Shown here piece after piece: positions 11,051 to 21,240 of a stretch of 64,000 bases of DNA (position 1 is the first letter of the stretch; every line of letters begins with the position of its first letter). The translations under genes were made by a program, and so were the position numbers. The notes below the pieces were generated by a model. It saw only the letters and a program-made list of their open reading frames with translations. It had not been told where the DNA came from and searched no databases. This stretch comes from Anomaloglossus baeobatrachus. Its lineage: Eukaryota; Chordata; Amphibia; Anura; Aromobatidae. Location of the stretch: positions 337,427,078 through 337,491,077 of the forward strand of contig NC_134357.1 in the NCBI RefSeq assembly GCF_048569485.1, in the 5' to 3' direction.

Positions 11051-12060
11051 TGTAGCCCTAAAAATATTTCTTTTTTAAAGGCTGCCTGATGGCCCTTTAA
11101 AATTTATGAGTGAGTGCCACCTGGTAACATTCCAAAATTTATGACTGAGGGCCGCCTTACGGCCCTCTAATAATTGAGTGAGGGACGCCAGCTGGTCATC
11201 TTAAAATTATGAATAAGGGCCACCTGTTGGCACTCTAAAATTAGAGTGAGGGTTGATTATAGGCCCTCTCAAAATATTGAGTGAGGGCCACCTAAATATT
11301 ATGAGCGCATGCCATATGATGACTCTGTGGATATGATGGAGGAAGACAAGAAAAATAATAAACCATGAACCATATACCCTTTTTGGATTTGAAGGGGTAC
11401 ATTGAAATACACTAGAAAAAAGTGAAATATTTAAATTGGCTTTATGTTCCGCTGCTGTCATCTGATGGGGTTGGGCCAATAGAAGCCTTGTTCATTTTGA
11501 GAACAGTCAGCCTGTCAGTTTTTCCAGTTGACAGGCAGATGCGCCTATCAGTTCTTAGGCCCCTGGTGGTACTAAAAACCCACTGAGTCAACTTAAGCAT
11601 GGAGGGAGCTGTGAATGCAGCCTGCAAGACTCTGATTTGATGTAAGTCTGTGGTGAGTAAGAGCTGCCTGATGGCCCTGTAAAAATTTGAAGCAAGGGCC
11701 ACATGACAACTCTCTTGGTATGGTTTAGGAGGAGCAGGAGGACAAGAGAAAAAAAACTTTGAATCGTATACTCTTTTTGGGGTGGGAAGGGGTGCAAGGG
11801 AATACACAAAAAAATAAAATTGAAATGGCTTTATGTTCTGCTGTTCTCCACTGGGGTTGAGAAATCGGGACCAATCCAGGCCTTATTCATTGTGAGAACA
11901 GTCAGCTAGATAGCAGTTTCAGTTGACAGGCTGATGCACCTATTAGTTTTTATGCCTCCGGTGGCACTAAAAATCCATGGAATCAACTTAAGCAAGGAGT
12001 GAGCAATTCCTGCAAGCATCAGATTTGCTTCAACTCCGTGGAAAAAAACATAAAGATGCA

Positions 12061-12798
12061 TTCATAAAATGGGAGAATGGGTCAAATGTACCTCTTGTGT
12101 GAATAAATGGACAATGGACTTGTTGTGTTCTTTCCCCGGGATGGGTTGCCCCCACATGGTTCATAAATTTTCATTGGCAATAATCTCTAAGAAGATAAAG
12201 AAAATGTTTGGAAACCCATTCTTCAGTTTATTTCAAGCCTTATTAGGAGGAAGTGCCATCCACCTTAGCTTTGTTGTTGCCCACAGAAGGCCCATTACCT
12301 CCAAATGTAAATGTTTTCTGAGGCCCTACTCTACATGTGTTCCAAGGTGGAGTGCATCCTTAAAATATTTGGCAGTCCTTGAACATAGGGTATACACTTT
12401 ACCAGTCTAGGAATCCCACTCCTTCCAAATGGGGAAAAAATGTTTTCTGAGGCCATCCTTTACGTGTATTCCAAGGTGTATTGCAACCCCTCCTTTTAAT
12501 TTTTGATAGGCCCTTACAAATATTTAAAAATTTGAGAAATCTCATGCACGCAATTCTTTGTTACTCTGATTGAAATGAAAAACTGCTGCATTTCTCTTCA
12601 AAATATTTTTATTGAATTTTTGGTGGTGAAAGGGGATAACAATACACAAGAGTAATTAACATATAATGAAATAGGGAAGGGAAAAGGGAGGAAATAGTAA
12701 AGGGGAAATAGTAACAAACCAAAATAAAAAATAAAATATAAAATAAGGTCAACTGAACAAACATGACCTCTATAATGATATATGACTAAATGTGTTTG
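12061..12798. other. Fossil-repeat DNA and possible LINE end, no gene
   Basis: From 12,061 to about 12,510 two imperfect units carry the phrases AAATGTTTTCTGAGGCC and GTATTCCAAGGTG, probably non-coding tail of the fossil hAT. From about 12,598 an AT-rich block beginning CAAAATATTTTTATTGAA resembles the 3' end of an L1-type LINE in reverse orientation. Neither assignment is firm, and the short frames here have no domain. Confidence 0.35.
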
Positions 12799-12811
12799 AT
12801 AATGTGTCAGA

Positions 12812-13236
12812 TAAAAGAAAAAGGTTTTGGTACCGTGTTATCCAGTTGAAAAATGATTGATTGCTCTCAGTGAGAGAAACAAAATAAAAATTTTGTAGTT
12901 GTGATACCTTTTAATGGCTAACGAAAATAAAATATGATGTTATAAAGCAAGCTTTTGAGACATCTCAGGTCTCTTCCTCAGGCATGGTATGACAAAATAT
13001 CTGAAGAAACACAAATATATACACAAAACAGGGCAGAGCGATGCATAGTAAAAGGACATTTAAATAAACACTGAGCTTGGAAAGTGAATCCTTAATTAGC
13101 TTTGATTAGTGGTGTGAGTTTTATTGTTCCAATATCCATGTAGGATCAGAGGTTTGGTGAGTCTATGGAGCTGACCTCTCAGATTTTATAATGAGTCATA
13201 AATCCTTCTGAGAGATTGAGTCCTGTGTCCACAGAG
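12812..13236 (-). repeat. Pseudo-LTR (3' end) of Penelope-like copy 1
   Basis: This non-coding 3' end (with the last codons of the frame) is repeated directly at 15,846-16,276 and in inverted form at about 18,225-18,603. The repeats give the direct-repeat pseudo-LTR structure known in Penelope-like elements. A hammerhead-like motif lies inside it (12,948-12,987). Confidence 0.82.
12948..12987 (-). ncRNA. Hammerhead-ribozyme-like motif, Penelope 3' end
   Basis: Minus-strand reading: a CTGAGGA box, then a stem formed by GAGAC and GTCTC around CTGAGAT, then the GAAA-box position followed by GCTTGC. In this copy the GAAA box reads CAAAA, so it may be inactive. Hammerhead ribozymes in pseudo-LTRs of Penelope-like elements are established; that this one is of the same kind is inferred from the core boxes and stem only. 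Confidence 0.55.
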
Positions 13237-15743
13237 TTAAACATTGTGATGAATTTGTATTCCCAGACCCTGCGATGGCTCTGTGATCTGAAGTTGCCTT
13301 TTAATATGACAACTTTCATGTGGTTTATGTTGTGTCCTGGAGCACAGAAATGTTTGGCCACAGGTAAATGGATTTTTTTGTCTGTAATTGTGTGGCGGTG
13401 AGATCTCATCCTTGCTCTCAGTCTCTGTCCTGTTTCTCCAACATAGAGGCCCCCAATAGGACATATAGTGCACAGGATTAAGTACACCACGTTGGAAGAG
13501 GAGCATGTGAATGTTCCAGGAATCTTATAGTCCTTCTGTGTGTTAGGGACCTGTATCTGGTCTTTGGTCTCTACGTGAGCGCAGGTTTTGCAGCTCTTTA
13601 CATTGCAAGGATAAGTTCCTCTTGGTGTGTCTGAGGGCATAGAACTTCGGATCATGATGCTCCTTAAATTAGGAGGTTGCCTGTAGCACAGAAATGGAGG
13701 ATCTTTGAATATTGTTTTTAACCGGTCATCCTTGTGTAGAATGTGGTGAAGTTTCTTGGCCGTACTTCTCAGCACCTCAAGCTGTGGGTTGTAGGTCACC
13801 ACCAGAGGTACTCGACTATTTTCCTCTTTTTGTTTGTATTGAAGCAGTTCACTTCTAGGGGTCCTTGTGGCTCTAATGATTTGATCATCAATGGAGGTGG
13901 CGTGGTAGCCTTGGTTTAGAAATGTCTTTTTAAGATGGGTTAAGTGTTCATCCCTGTCTGCAGGGCTGGAACAGATATGATTATATCTGAGGGCCTGGCT
14001 GTAGGCAATGGACTTTTTAATGTGTTTGGGATGGAAACTGTCCCATCTGAGGTATGTGGGACGGTCAATAGGCTTCTGATACACTGATGTCTGGATTGAG
14101 CCATTTTGAATTTTGATGGTGGTATCCAAGAAGTTGATTTCTTTTTTTGAGTGGTCCAATGTCAAGTTTATGGTTGGATGAAATGCATTGAATTTTTCAT
14201 GAAATTTTAGAAGCTCTTGCTCAGATTCGGTCCAGATTATTAAGATGTCATCGATGAAACGGAAATAGGTCAATGGTTTGAGGTTGCAGGATGCTAAAAA
14301 GTCATTTTCCAGTTTAGCCATGAAAAGGTTGGCATACTGTGGTGCCATTTTGCTTCCCATAGCAGTTCCTGTGCGTTGTAGATATAGCTCCTCTCCAAAA
14401 GAGAAAAAGTTGTGTGTGAGGATGAATCTGACGAGTCTTAATACAGACTCAGAAGGGATCCCATTAGCTTCAAGAAACATTTGGCAGGCGGTTAGTCCAT
14501 TTTCATGTGGGATGTTAGAGTATAAGGATTCCACATACATGGTGGCTAAGATGGTACTCTCGGGTAGAGGACCTATTGAAGATAGCTTTTTTAAAAGGTC
14601 AGTGGTGTCCTGTATATAGCTAGCAGTCTTCCTTACCAGTGGCTTAAGGACATTTTCTACCCACCCAGAGATTTTTTCAGTGAGCGTTCCCACCCCTGAG
14701 ATGATCGACCTCCCTGGGTTACCTGGCTTATGAATCTTGGGTAGCATATAGAAAACTCCCATCCTTGGATTCTCAGGTATTAGATCCAGAAGGTTTGTGG
14801 AATCTGTACCCAGACATCTGATGACTTTTTTCAACTCCCTCGTATATTTTGGGGTTGGGTCATCATCCAGTCTGGTGTAGTACAGTATATCCATAAGTTG
14901 TCTGTGTGCTTCTTTAATGTAGTCCGTTGTATTCAGGAGAACTATGGCGCCCCCTTTATCTGCTGGCTTAATAGTGATCTCCTTGTTTTTCTTCAGGCTG
15001 TGAATTGTTCTTCTCTCCTGCACACTGATATTAGATGTTTCTTTTGCTTTTTTGACCAATATCGTGGACTGTACTGAATATCTAAATGAGTCAATATACT
15101 GGTCCAAAATGGTGTTGCAGCCAGGAGGAGGTGTCCAGTCAGACGTTTTCTTGTTCTCTGTTTTGATTTGTGTTTGGCTGTTTAGAAGCTTCAAGTTTTC
15201 TTTAGCATCAAAGAATTCCTTCAGTCTCAGTCTCCTAAAGTATTGTTCCATGTCACTACAAAGCTCTGTTTTGTCTAAAGGTTTTGTAGGACAAAATTTG
15301 AGACCTCTGGAAAGCACACTGAGTTCTAGATTAGTGGGTTTGTGGGATGACAAATTAATAACACAGCTGACTGTACCTCTGTCTCTCTGGCAGTTTTGCT
15401 TCATGCTGCTGTGTTTAGAAGGAACTTGGCTGGTGCTTGAGAAGAATCCAGCTTTCAGCCGAAGTCTGTGGAGTTTCTTTTTCTTGTTGGCTATTAGGTA
15501 TGACTGCAGTGTTGTATAGAAATTCTGCATCCTCTGCTGTGTGTTTCCAGTTACTGTACTCCTTAAGGTTTGTATTTCCATTTGGACCTTTTTCTTGGCG
15601 CTGTAGAAAACATGAATAAGATGATATTGCGTAGTCTCTCCGAGGTTCTGTAGCAAAGGTGTTGTGAATAATGAGTATTTTAGGTGTTCCGAATAGGATT
15701 CCTTAAGCTTAGTCCTTTGGGTATTAAATGTTCTTTCTTGCAT
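13179..15743 (-). CDS. Penelope-like reverse transcriptase with GIY-YIG nuclease
   Basis: An open frame of 854 residues. It joins a reverse transcriptase, which copies the element RNA, to a C-terminal GIY-YIG endonuclease that nicks the target. Visible motifs: IKPADKGGAIVLLN near residue 258, FYMLPKIHKPGN near 330, MYVESLYSNIP near 400, GTAMGSKMAPQYANLFM near 460, the catalytic FRFIDDILIIW near 494, a Cys cluster CNVKSCKTC near 714 and GGLYVGETGQRLRARMRSH near 761. The Cys cluster between the domains suggests the Neptune/Poseidon branch. A start upstream at about 15,834 (MEDTRMYRRTLKLKD) lies in another frame, so the true N-terminus is probably a little longer and this copy has at least one lesion there. 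The rest is open. It would act in the nucleus on its own transcript. Confidence 0.9.
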   Translation of the reverse strand: MQERTFNTQRTKLKESYSEHLKYSLFTTPLLQNLGETTQYHLIHVFYSAKKKVQMEIQTLRSTVTGNTQQRMQNFYTTLQSYLIANKKKKLHRLRLKAGFFSSTSQVPSKHSSMKQNCQRDRGTVSCVINLSSHKPTNLELSVLSRGLKFCPTKPLDKTELCSDMEQYFRRLRLKEFFDAKENLKLLNSQTQIKTENKKTSDWTPPPGCNTILDQYIDSFRYSVQSTILVKKAKETSNISVQERRTIHSLKKNKEITIKPADKGGAIVLLNTTDYIKEAHRQLMDILYYTRLDDDPTPKYTRELKKVIRCLGTDSTNLLDLIPENPRMGVFYMLPKIHKPGNPGRSIISGVGTLTEKISGWVENVLKPLVRKTASYIQDTTDLLKKLSSIGPLPESTILATMYVESLYSNIPHENGLTACQMFLEANGIPSESVLRLVRFILTHNFFSFGEELYLQRTGTAMGSKMAPQYANLFMAKLENDFLASCNLKPLTYFRFIDDILIIWTESEQELLKFHEKFNAFHPTINLTLDHSKKEINFLDTTIKIQNGSIQTSVYQKPIDRPTYLRWDSFHPKHIKKSIAYSQALRYNHICSSPADRDEHLTHLKKTFLNQGYHATSIDDQIIRATRTPRSELLQYKQKEENSRVPLVVTYNPQLEVLRSTAKKLHHILHKDDRLKTIFKDPPFLCYRQPPNLRSIMIRSSMPSDTPRGTYPCNVKSCKTCAHVETKDQIQVPNTQKDYKIPGTFTCSSSNVVYLILCTICPIGGLYVGETGQRLRARMRSHRHTITDKKIHLPVAKHFCAPGHNINHMKVVILKGNFRSQSHRRVWEYKFITMFNSVDTGLNLSEGFMTHYKI

Positions 15744-15843
15744 CTGTTTAAAAAGAAGATGTCACTGTCCAGTTGTGCCAGTTTCTTCAAAAGATCTTTT
15801 AGTTTCAAAGTTCTGCGGTACATTCTGGTATCCTCCATTTTTA

Positions 15844-16276
15844 GTTAAAAGAAAAAGGTTTTGGTACCGTGTTAGCCAGTTGAAAAAATGATTGATTGCT
15901 CTCAGTGAGAGAAACAAAATTACATTTTTGTAGTTGTGATACCTTTTAATGGCTAACTAAAATAAAATATGATGTTATAAAGCAAGCTTTCGAGACATCT
16001 CAGGTCTCTTCCTCAAGCATGGTATGACAAAATATCTGAAGAAACACAAATATATAAACAAAACAGGGCAGAGCGATGCATAGTAAAAGGACATTTAAAT
16101 AAACAAACACTGAGCTTGGAAAGTGAATTCTTAATTAGCTTTGATTAGTGGTGTGAGTTTTATTGTCCCAATATCCATGTAGCATCAGAGGTTTGGTGAG
16201 TCTCTGGGGCTGACCTCTCAGATTTTATAATGAGTCATAAATCCTTCTGAGAGATTGAGTCCTGTATCCACAGAGC
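15844..16276 (-). repeat. Partial tandem 3' end (pseudo-LTR) of the Penelope element
   Basis: This repeats the 12,812-13,236 sequence in the same orientation immediately upstream (in element sense) of the near full-length copy. It stops abruptly at 16,276, within the last codons of the coding region, where plus-strand copy 2 begins. It carries a better preserved hammerhead-like motif at 15,983-16,020. Confidence 0.85.
15983..16020 (-). ncRNA. Hammerhead-ribozyme-like motif, tandem partial copy
   Basis: Minus strand: TGAGGA box, GAGAC/GTCTC stem around CTGAGAT, an intact CGAAAG box, then GCTTGC. The first C of the CTGANGA box is T here. Because the motif lies in both pseudo-LTRs of one tandem, self-cleavage could release unit-length element RNA; that role is known for the family and inferred here. 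Confidence 0.6.
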
Positions 16277-18280
16277 TTCTAAATCAAATCAAATCAAAAC
16301 AGAGAACAAGAAAACGTCTGACTGGACACCTCCTCCTGGCCGCAACACCATTTTGGACCAGTATATTGACTCATTTAGATATTTAGTACAGTCCACTATA
16401 TTGGACAAAAAAGCAAAAGAAACATCTAATATCAGTGTTCAGGAGAGAAGAAAAATTCACAGCCTGAAGAAAAACAAGGAGATCACTATTAAGCCAGCAG
16501 ATAAAGGGGGCGCCATAGTTCTCCTGAATACAACGGACTACATTAAAGAAGCAAACAGACAACTTATGGATATACAGTACCACACCAGACTGGATGATGA
16601 CCCAACCCCAAAATATACGAAGGAGTTGAAAAAAGTCATCAGATGTCTGGGTACAGATTCCACAAACCTTCTGGATCTAATACCTGAGAATCCAAGGATG
16701 GGAGTTTTCTATATGCTACCCAAGATTCATAAGCCAGGAAACCCAGGGAGGCCGATCATCTCAGGGGTGGGAACGCTCACTGAAAAAATCTCTGGGTGGG
16801 TAGAAAATGTCCTTAAGCCACTGGTAAGGAAGACCGCCAGCTATATACAGGACACCACTGACCTTTTAAAAAAGCTATCTACAATAGGTCCTCTACCCGA
16901 GAGTACCATCTTAGCCACCATGTATGTGGAATCCTTATACTCTAACATCCCACATGAAGATGGACTAACCACCTGCCAAATGTTTCTTGAAGCTAATGGG
17001 ATCCCTTCTGAGTCTGTATTAAGACTCGTCAGATTCATCCTCACACACAACTTTTTCTCTTTTGGCAAGGAGCTATATCTACAACGCACAGGAACTGCTA
17101 TGGGAAGCAAAATGGCACCACAGTATGCCAACCTTTTCATGGCTAAACTGGAAAATGACTTTTTAGCATCCTGCAACCTCAAACCATTGACCTATTTCCG
17201 TTTCATCGATGACATCTTAATAATCTGGACCGAATCTGAGCAAGTGCTTCTAAAATTTCATGAAAAATTCAATGCATTTCATCCAACCATAAACTTGACA
17301 TTGGACACTCAAAAACAGAAATCAGCTTCTTGGATACCACCATCAAAATTCAAAATGGCTCAATCCAGACATCAGTGTATCAGAAGCCTATTGACCGTCC
17401 CACATACCTCAGATGGGACAGTTTCCATCCCAAACACATTAAAAAGTCCATTGTCTACAGCCAGGCCCTCAGATATAATCGTATCTGTTCCAGCCCTGCA
17501 GACAGGGATGATCACTTAACCCATCTTAAAAAGACATTTCTAAACCAAGGTTACCACCCCACTTCCATTGATGATCAAATCATTAGAGCCACAAGGACCC
17601 CTAGAAGTGAACTGCTTCAATACAAACAAAAAGAGGAAAATAGTCGAGTACCTCTGGTGGTGACCTACAACCCACAGCTTGAGGTGCTGAGAAGTACGGC
17701 CAAGAAACTTCACCTCATTCTACACAAGGATGACCGGTTAAAAACAATATTCAAAGATCCTCCATTTCTGTGCTACAGGCAACCTCCTAATTTAAGGAGC
17801 ATCATGATCCAAAGTTCTATGCCCTCAGACACACCAAGAGGAACTTATCCTTGCAATGTAAAGAGCTGCAAAACCTGCGCTCACGTAGAGACCAAAGACC
17901 GGATACAGATCCCTAACACACAGAATGACTATAAGATTCCTGGAACATTCACATGCTCCTCTTCCAACGTGGTGTACTTAATCCTGTGCACTATATGTCC
18001 TATTGGGGGCCTCTATGTTGGAGAAACAGGACAGAGACTGAGAGCAAGGATGAGATCTCACTGCCACACAATTACAGACAAAAAAATCCATTTACCTGTG
18101 GCCAAACATTTCTGTGCTCCAGGACACAACATAAACCACATGAAAGTTGTCATATTAAAAGGCAACTTCAGATCACAGAGCCATCGCAGGGTCTGGGAAT
18201 ACAAATTCATCACAATGTTTAACTCTGTGGACACAGGACTCAATCTCTCAGAAGGATTTATGACTCATTATAAAATCTGA
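16277..18280 (+). pseudogene. Second Penelope-like copy, 5'-truncated, inverted
   Basis: Plus-strand coding sequence nearly identical to the copy at 13,179-15,743 but starting inside it (TSDWTPPPG region). The reverse transcriptase part reads from 16,353 (MDQYIDSFRYLVQ) through FRFIDDILIIW near 17,205. The nuclease part reads in another frame from 17,330 to 18,280, with CNVKSCKTC near 17,855, GGLYVGETGQRLRARMRSH near 18,005 and a terminus FMTHYKI. One frame change separates the two domains, so this copy is broken. The 5' end is truncated at the junction with the inverted pseudo-LTR at 16,276. Confidence 0.88.
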
Positions 18281-18603
18281 GAGGTCAGCTCCAGAGACTC
18301 ACCAGACCTCTGATCCTACATGGATATTGGGACAATAAAACTCACACCACTAATCAAAGCTAATTAAGGATTCACTTTCCAAGCTCAGTGTTTATTTAAA
18401 TGTCCTTTTACTATGCATCGCTTTGCCCTGTTTGTGAATATATTTGTGTTTCTTCAGATATTTTGTCATACCATGCCTGAGGAAGAAACCTGAGATGTCT
18501 CGAAAGCTTGCTTTATAACATCATATTTTATTTTAGTTAGCAATTAAAAGGTATCACAACTACAAAATTTTAATTTTGTTTCTCTCACTGAGAGCAATCA
18601 ATC
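18281..18603 (+). repeat. 3' non-coding end of Penelope-like copy 2
   Basis: This is the inverted counterpart of 12,812-13,190 and of 15,865-16,240, so copy 2 is enclosed by inverted repeats. It ends at CTGAGAGCAATCAATC just before the 13-bp target duplication and lacks the outermost 45 bases or so seen in the other two ends. It holds a hammerhead-like motif (18,473-18,512). Confidence 0.82.
18473..18512 (+). ncRNA. Hammerhead-ribozyme-like motif, copy 2
   Basis: Reads CTGAGGA, then a helix between GAAAC/GTCTC-type arms around CTGAGAT (one arm base changed), then CGAAAG and GCTTGC. It is the plus-strand equivalent of the motifs at 12,948-12,987 and 15,983-16,020. Confidence 0.55.
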
Positions 18604-18708
18604 ATAATGTGTCAGAAGCATGCTAATTCTTTCAGGATTTTTGCAGCATTTTTTCACCATTGAAAGTAATGTGTGTAAAAACACAGCAAAAATGCTGGCC
18701 TAAAGTGG

Positions 18709-19232
18709 CCTTTACACTCTGCGATCTCGCTAGCGAGATCGCAAGCAATCGTACCCGCCCCCGTCGGTTGTGCGACACGGGCACATCGCTGCCCGTCGCG
18801 CACAACCTCGCTTACCCCCGTCACACGGACTTACCTGCCCTGCAACGTCGCTCTGGCCAGCGATCTGCCTCCTTTCTAAGGGGGCGGGTCGTGGGGCGTC
18901 ACAATGATGTCACATGGCAGCCGCCCAATAGAAGCGGAGGGGCGGAGATGAGCGGGATGTAACAGGTAAGGAGATGTTCCTCGCTCCTGCGGTGTCACAC
19001 ATAGCGATGTGTGCTGCCGCAGGAACGAGGAACAACATCGCTAATTAGAAGAGAACGATTTTTGGTTTTAGGACGACCTCTCCACGGCAAACGATTTGGG
19101 CCGCTTTTGCCATCATTTTAGGTCACACATAAGTGTCACACGCTGCGATATCGTTAATGACGTCGGATGTGCGTCACAAACGTGACTCCGACGATAATTT
19201 ATTAACAATATCGTAGCATGTAAAGCCCGCTG
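18709..19232. mobile_element. MITE with CTTTACA...TGTAAAG ends
   Basis: The left end GCCTTTACACTCTGCGAT is the diverged inverse of the right end ATATCGTAGCATGTAAAGCCC. The interior is rich in GCGATCTCGC/TAGCGAGATCGC palindromes and non-coding. The same terminal theme is seen in the better preserved copy at 31,105-31,526. Flanking duplications are not clear. Confidence 0.6.
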
Positions 19233-20420
19233 GAGTAGGCAGTTTTTATCTCTTTTTAAATTTTACTTGTAAACAAGTCAAGATACAGGAAAGAATGTTT
19301 CCTAACATTTTTTTCTGTAAAATCCATGTTATCTTCGGTTTAGTATGTTATATTGTCAGTTGGTAAAATCGGCATAATACTCTGATAACATTGTTCCCAG
19401 CAGAGACTTGGAAGTGACAGATGTGTACATGCATCTTCCCCATGGCGTTCCCATTCCATTTGAGCATTTTTCCATCTATTTCATGAATTTTACTGCCCCC
19501 AGATCTTGTGGGAGGGTTTGCCGGAAAAATGCTTGAGTTTCCCATTGACTTCCATTATATTCATTACTTGAGACAAGCACATGACCAGTCCGATTTGCTC
19601 GGCTCCTGTACTGAGCATTTTAGTGCTCACTCATCAAACCTGACTTCTAATCAAATTGATAAGTCAAATAGAAAAGAACCAAATAATATTACATACAGTA
19701 GATATTGGGCACTGTGCAATAGTTGGGATGATTTCAAAAATAGAAGTGTTAATAGTTTATTTTTAACGCTTATCAAAATGCAAAGTGAGTGAATAAAAGA
19801 GGATTCTAAATTAAATCAATATTTGGTGTGACCACTAGAGATGAGTGGAAATCAATTTTACACAAAAGTTGCAAAATCTGTATTTGCTAAAATGTGATCT
19901 GTTTTGTATAATTTGTTTCCACACAGATTCAGAAAAAAAATTCTGGTCAGTAAAGGCCCATCAAAAGGTGAAATATTCCATATGCTAACCTTACCGCTCA
20001 CCTCTCACCCTCCACTCATTACCGTAAGCCATCAGGGGCTAGCTGCATCATCTTATCACCACCATATGCATGTTGTGATGTCATGACATCGTGACCTTTT
20101 GCGTGCTAGCACGGAACCCTTCGGGTCTCTGTTGTTTCTATTTCCAGACCACATTTTTGTTGTTTACTGAATGAATAAGCAGAACATATGTACGGTAAGT
20201 GGCAGGAACCAAACTGGTGTGAAAATGCCAAAGGTTGTGCCAGAATTCTGGCATAATTGAAAAAGTGGTAGACTATTTCTATCTCATTCCTTCCCCTGAA
20301 GACATCAACTTGTGCTGCATAGTCAGTTTACTTCCTTGCTGAAGCACAGCCTGGTCTGTCCCTTTCTAAATGCTGACTGCCTATTTACTTTTACCCTTGC
20401 TTCGCAACCTATGGTGTGGG
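19233..20420. other. Intergenic DNA, no gene; hAT-like end near 19,838
   Basis: No domain-bearing frame is seen. At 19,838-19,850 the phrase CTAGAGATGAGTG resembles the outer end of a hAT inverted repeat, but no partner end was found. The remainder is AT-rich DNA with no recognised feature. Confidence 0.3.
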
Positions 20421-20428
20421 GTTAAGAC

Positions 20429-20573
20429 TAGAGTTGAGCGCGGTTCGTGGTTCGAGGTTCTCCAGTTCTAGTCTCGAGTGATTTTGGGGCCTGTTCTAGA
20501 TCGAACTAGAACTCGAGCTTTTTGCAAAAGCTCGATAGTTCTAGAAACGTTCGAGAACGGTTCTAGCAGCAAA
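20429..20573. repeat. Left subterminal block of the autonomous hAT
   Basis: It holds the inverted terminal repeat followed by TCGAG- and GTTCTAG-rich words, with internal inverted pairs such as AGAACTCGAGCTTTTTGC and GCAAAAGCTCGA. The same block opens the elements at 34,332 and 47,022. Subterminal repeats of this kind are transposase-binding sites in other hAT elements, so that role is inferred here. Confidence 0.7.
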
Positions 20574-20760
20574 AAAACAGCTAATTCCTAGCTTGGTTTC
20601 CGCTGTAATAGTGTAAGTCACTCTGTGAATCACACTATTATGACATTTCAGTGTATAGTGTGCGGGAACAGCGCCTTCAGATCACTGCTGTTTCTATAAT
20701 GGCGATCGCCATTTTTTTTTTTTTTTCCTTGTCTTCCTTCCCTAAGCGCGCGCGTGTAGT

Positions 20761-20895
20761 GGGGCGGGCCAGCAAGTGGGGCGGGCCAGCATGTCAGCCA
20801 ATCCCAGACACACACACAGCTAAGTGGACTTTTAGCCAGAGAAGCAACGGCATGTGTGATAGGATGTCCATGTCACATGTCCCTGCATTATAAAA
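20761..20895 (+). promoter_or_regulatory. Promoter-like cluster: two GC boxes, CCAAT, TATA
   Basis: GGGGCGGGCC occurs at 20,761 and again at about 20,778, CCAAT at 20,798-20,802 and TATAAAA at 20,889-20,895, in the order and spacing of a typical RNA polymerase II promoter and pointing toward the transposase. The start of transcription would fall near 20,920. This is inferred from motifs only. Confidence 0.5.
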
Positions 20896-21240
20896 CCGGA
20901 CATTTTCCTCCAGGACGCCATTATATCTTCTGCGTCTTTGGTGTCAGACATCACTGTCGCAGCTCCGTCCTCCTGAGTCCTATCGCCGATACAGCTGTAT
21001 GCGCTCCATACACAGCGCTGGACAGATTAGGGATAGCACTTTCTATCAGTCCTTTTAAGGGCTCAAACCGTTAGGGTCAGAGCCATAGGTGACAGGTCCT
21101 GAAAACAGCGACAGCGTCTGTGTAGCCAAGGTCAGGGATTTCGTCGCTGCATTTCACCATTAGGAGGGAATAGAAAGGCAGGCTTCCATTCATCTACCCA
21201 GAGCCCCACAATCCTGCCACTGTACCCTCCTGTCCTCTGC

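Larger units (their letters stand above)
7511..12060 (-). mobile_element. Fossil BED-type hAT element with repeated modules
   Basis: A decayed hAT on the minus strand. Besides the transposase remnant at 8,150-9,913 there are short tandem arrays built on GAGTGAGGGCCGCCTGATGG (about 7,900-8,100, 9,430-9,560, 11,080-11,340), and extra copies of C-terminal transposase sequence at about 11,440-11,610 and 11,820-12,030. An extra copy of the mid-protein PALHLHVSHNI segment lies at about 7,590-7,690. A terminus-like TTCGCTCATCTCTAC sits at about 8,795-8,809. It probably records internal duplication or two elements merged. A Penelope-type piece is inserted at 10,112-11,050. Exact ends were not found. 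Confidence 0.6.
12799..18616. mobile_element. Compound Penelope-like insertion with 13-bp target duplication
   Basis: The 13-bp word ATAATGTGTCAGA lies at 12,799-12,811 and again at 18,604-18,616, so everything between (12,812-18,603) appears to have entered as one unit. Its parts are a nearly full-length copy on the minus strand (12,812-15,843), a tandem partial 3' end in the same orientation (15,844-16,276), and a 5'-truncated copy on the plus strand (16,277-18,603). Penelope-like elements are known for such tandem pseudo-LTR and inverted arrangements, here all present in one locus. Confidence 0.82.

Noticed and set aside
15052-15519. Plus-strand frame opposite the Penelope-like coding region
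   Set aside because: Antisense shadow of the reverse transcriptase frame with no homology of its own.
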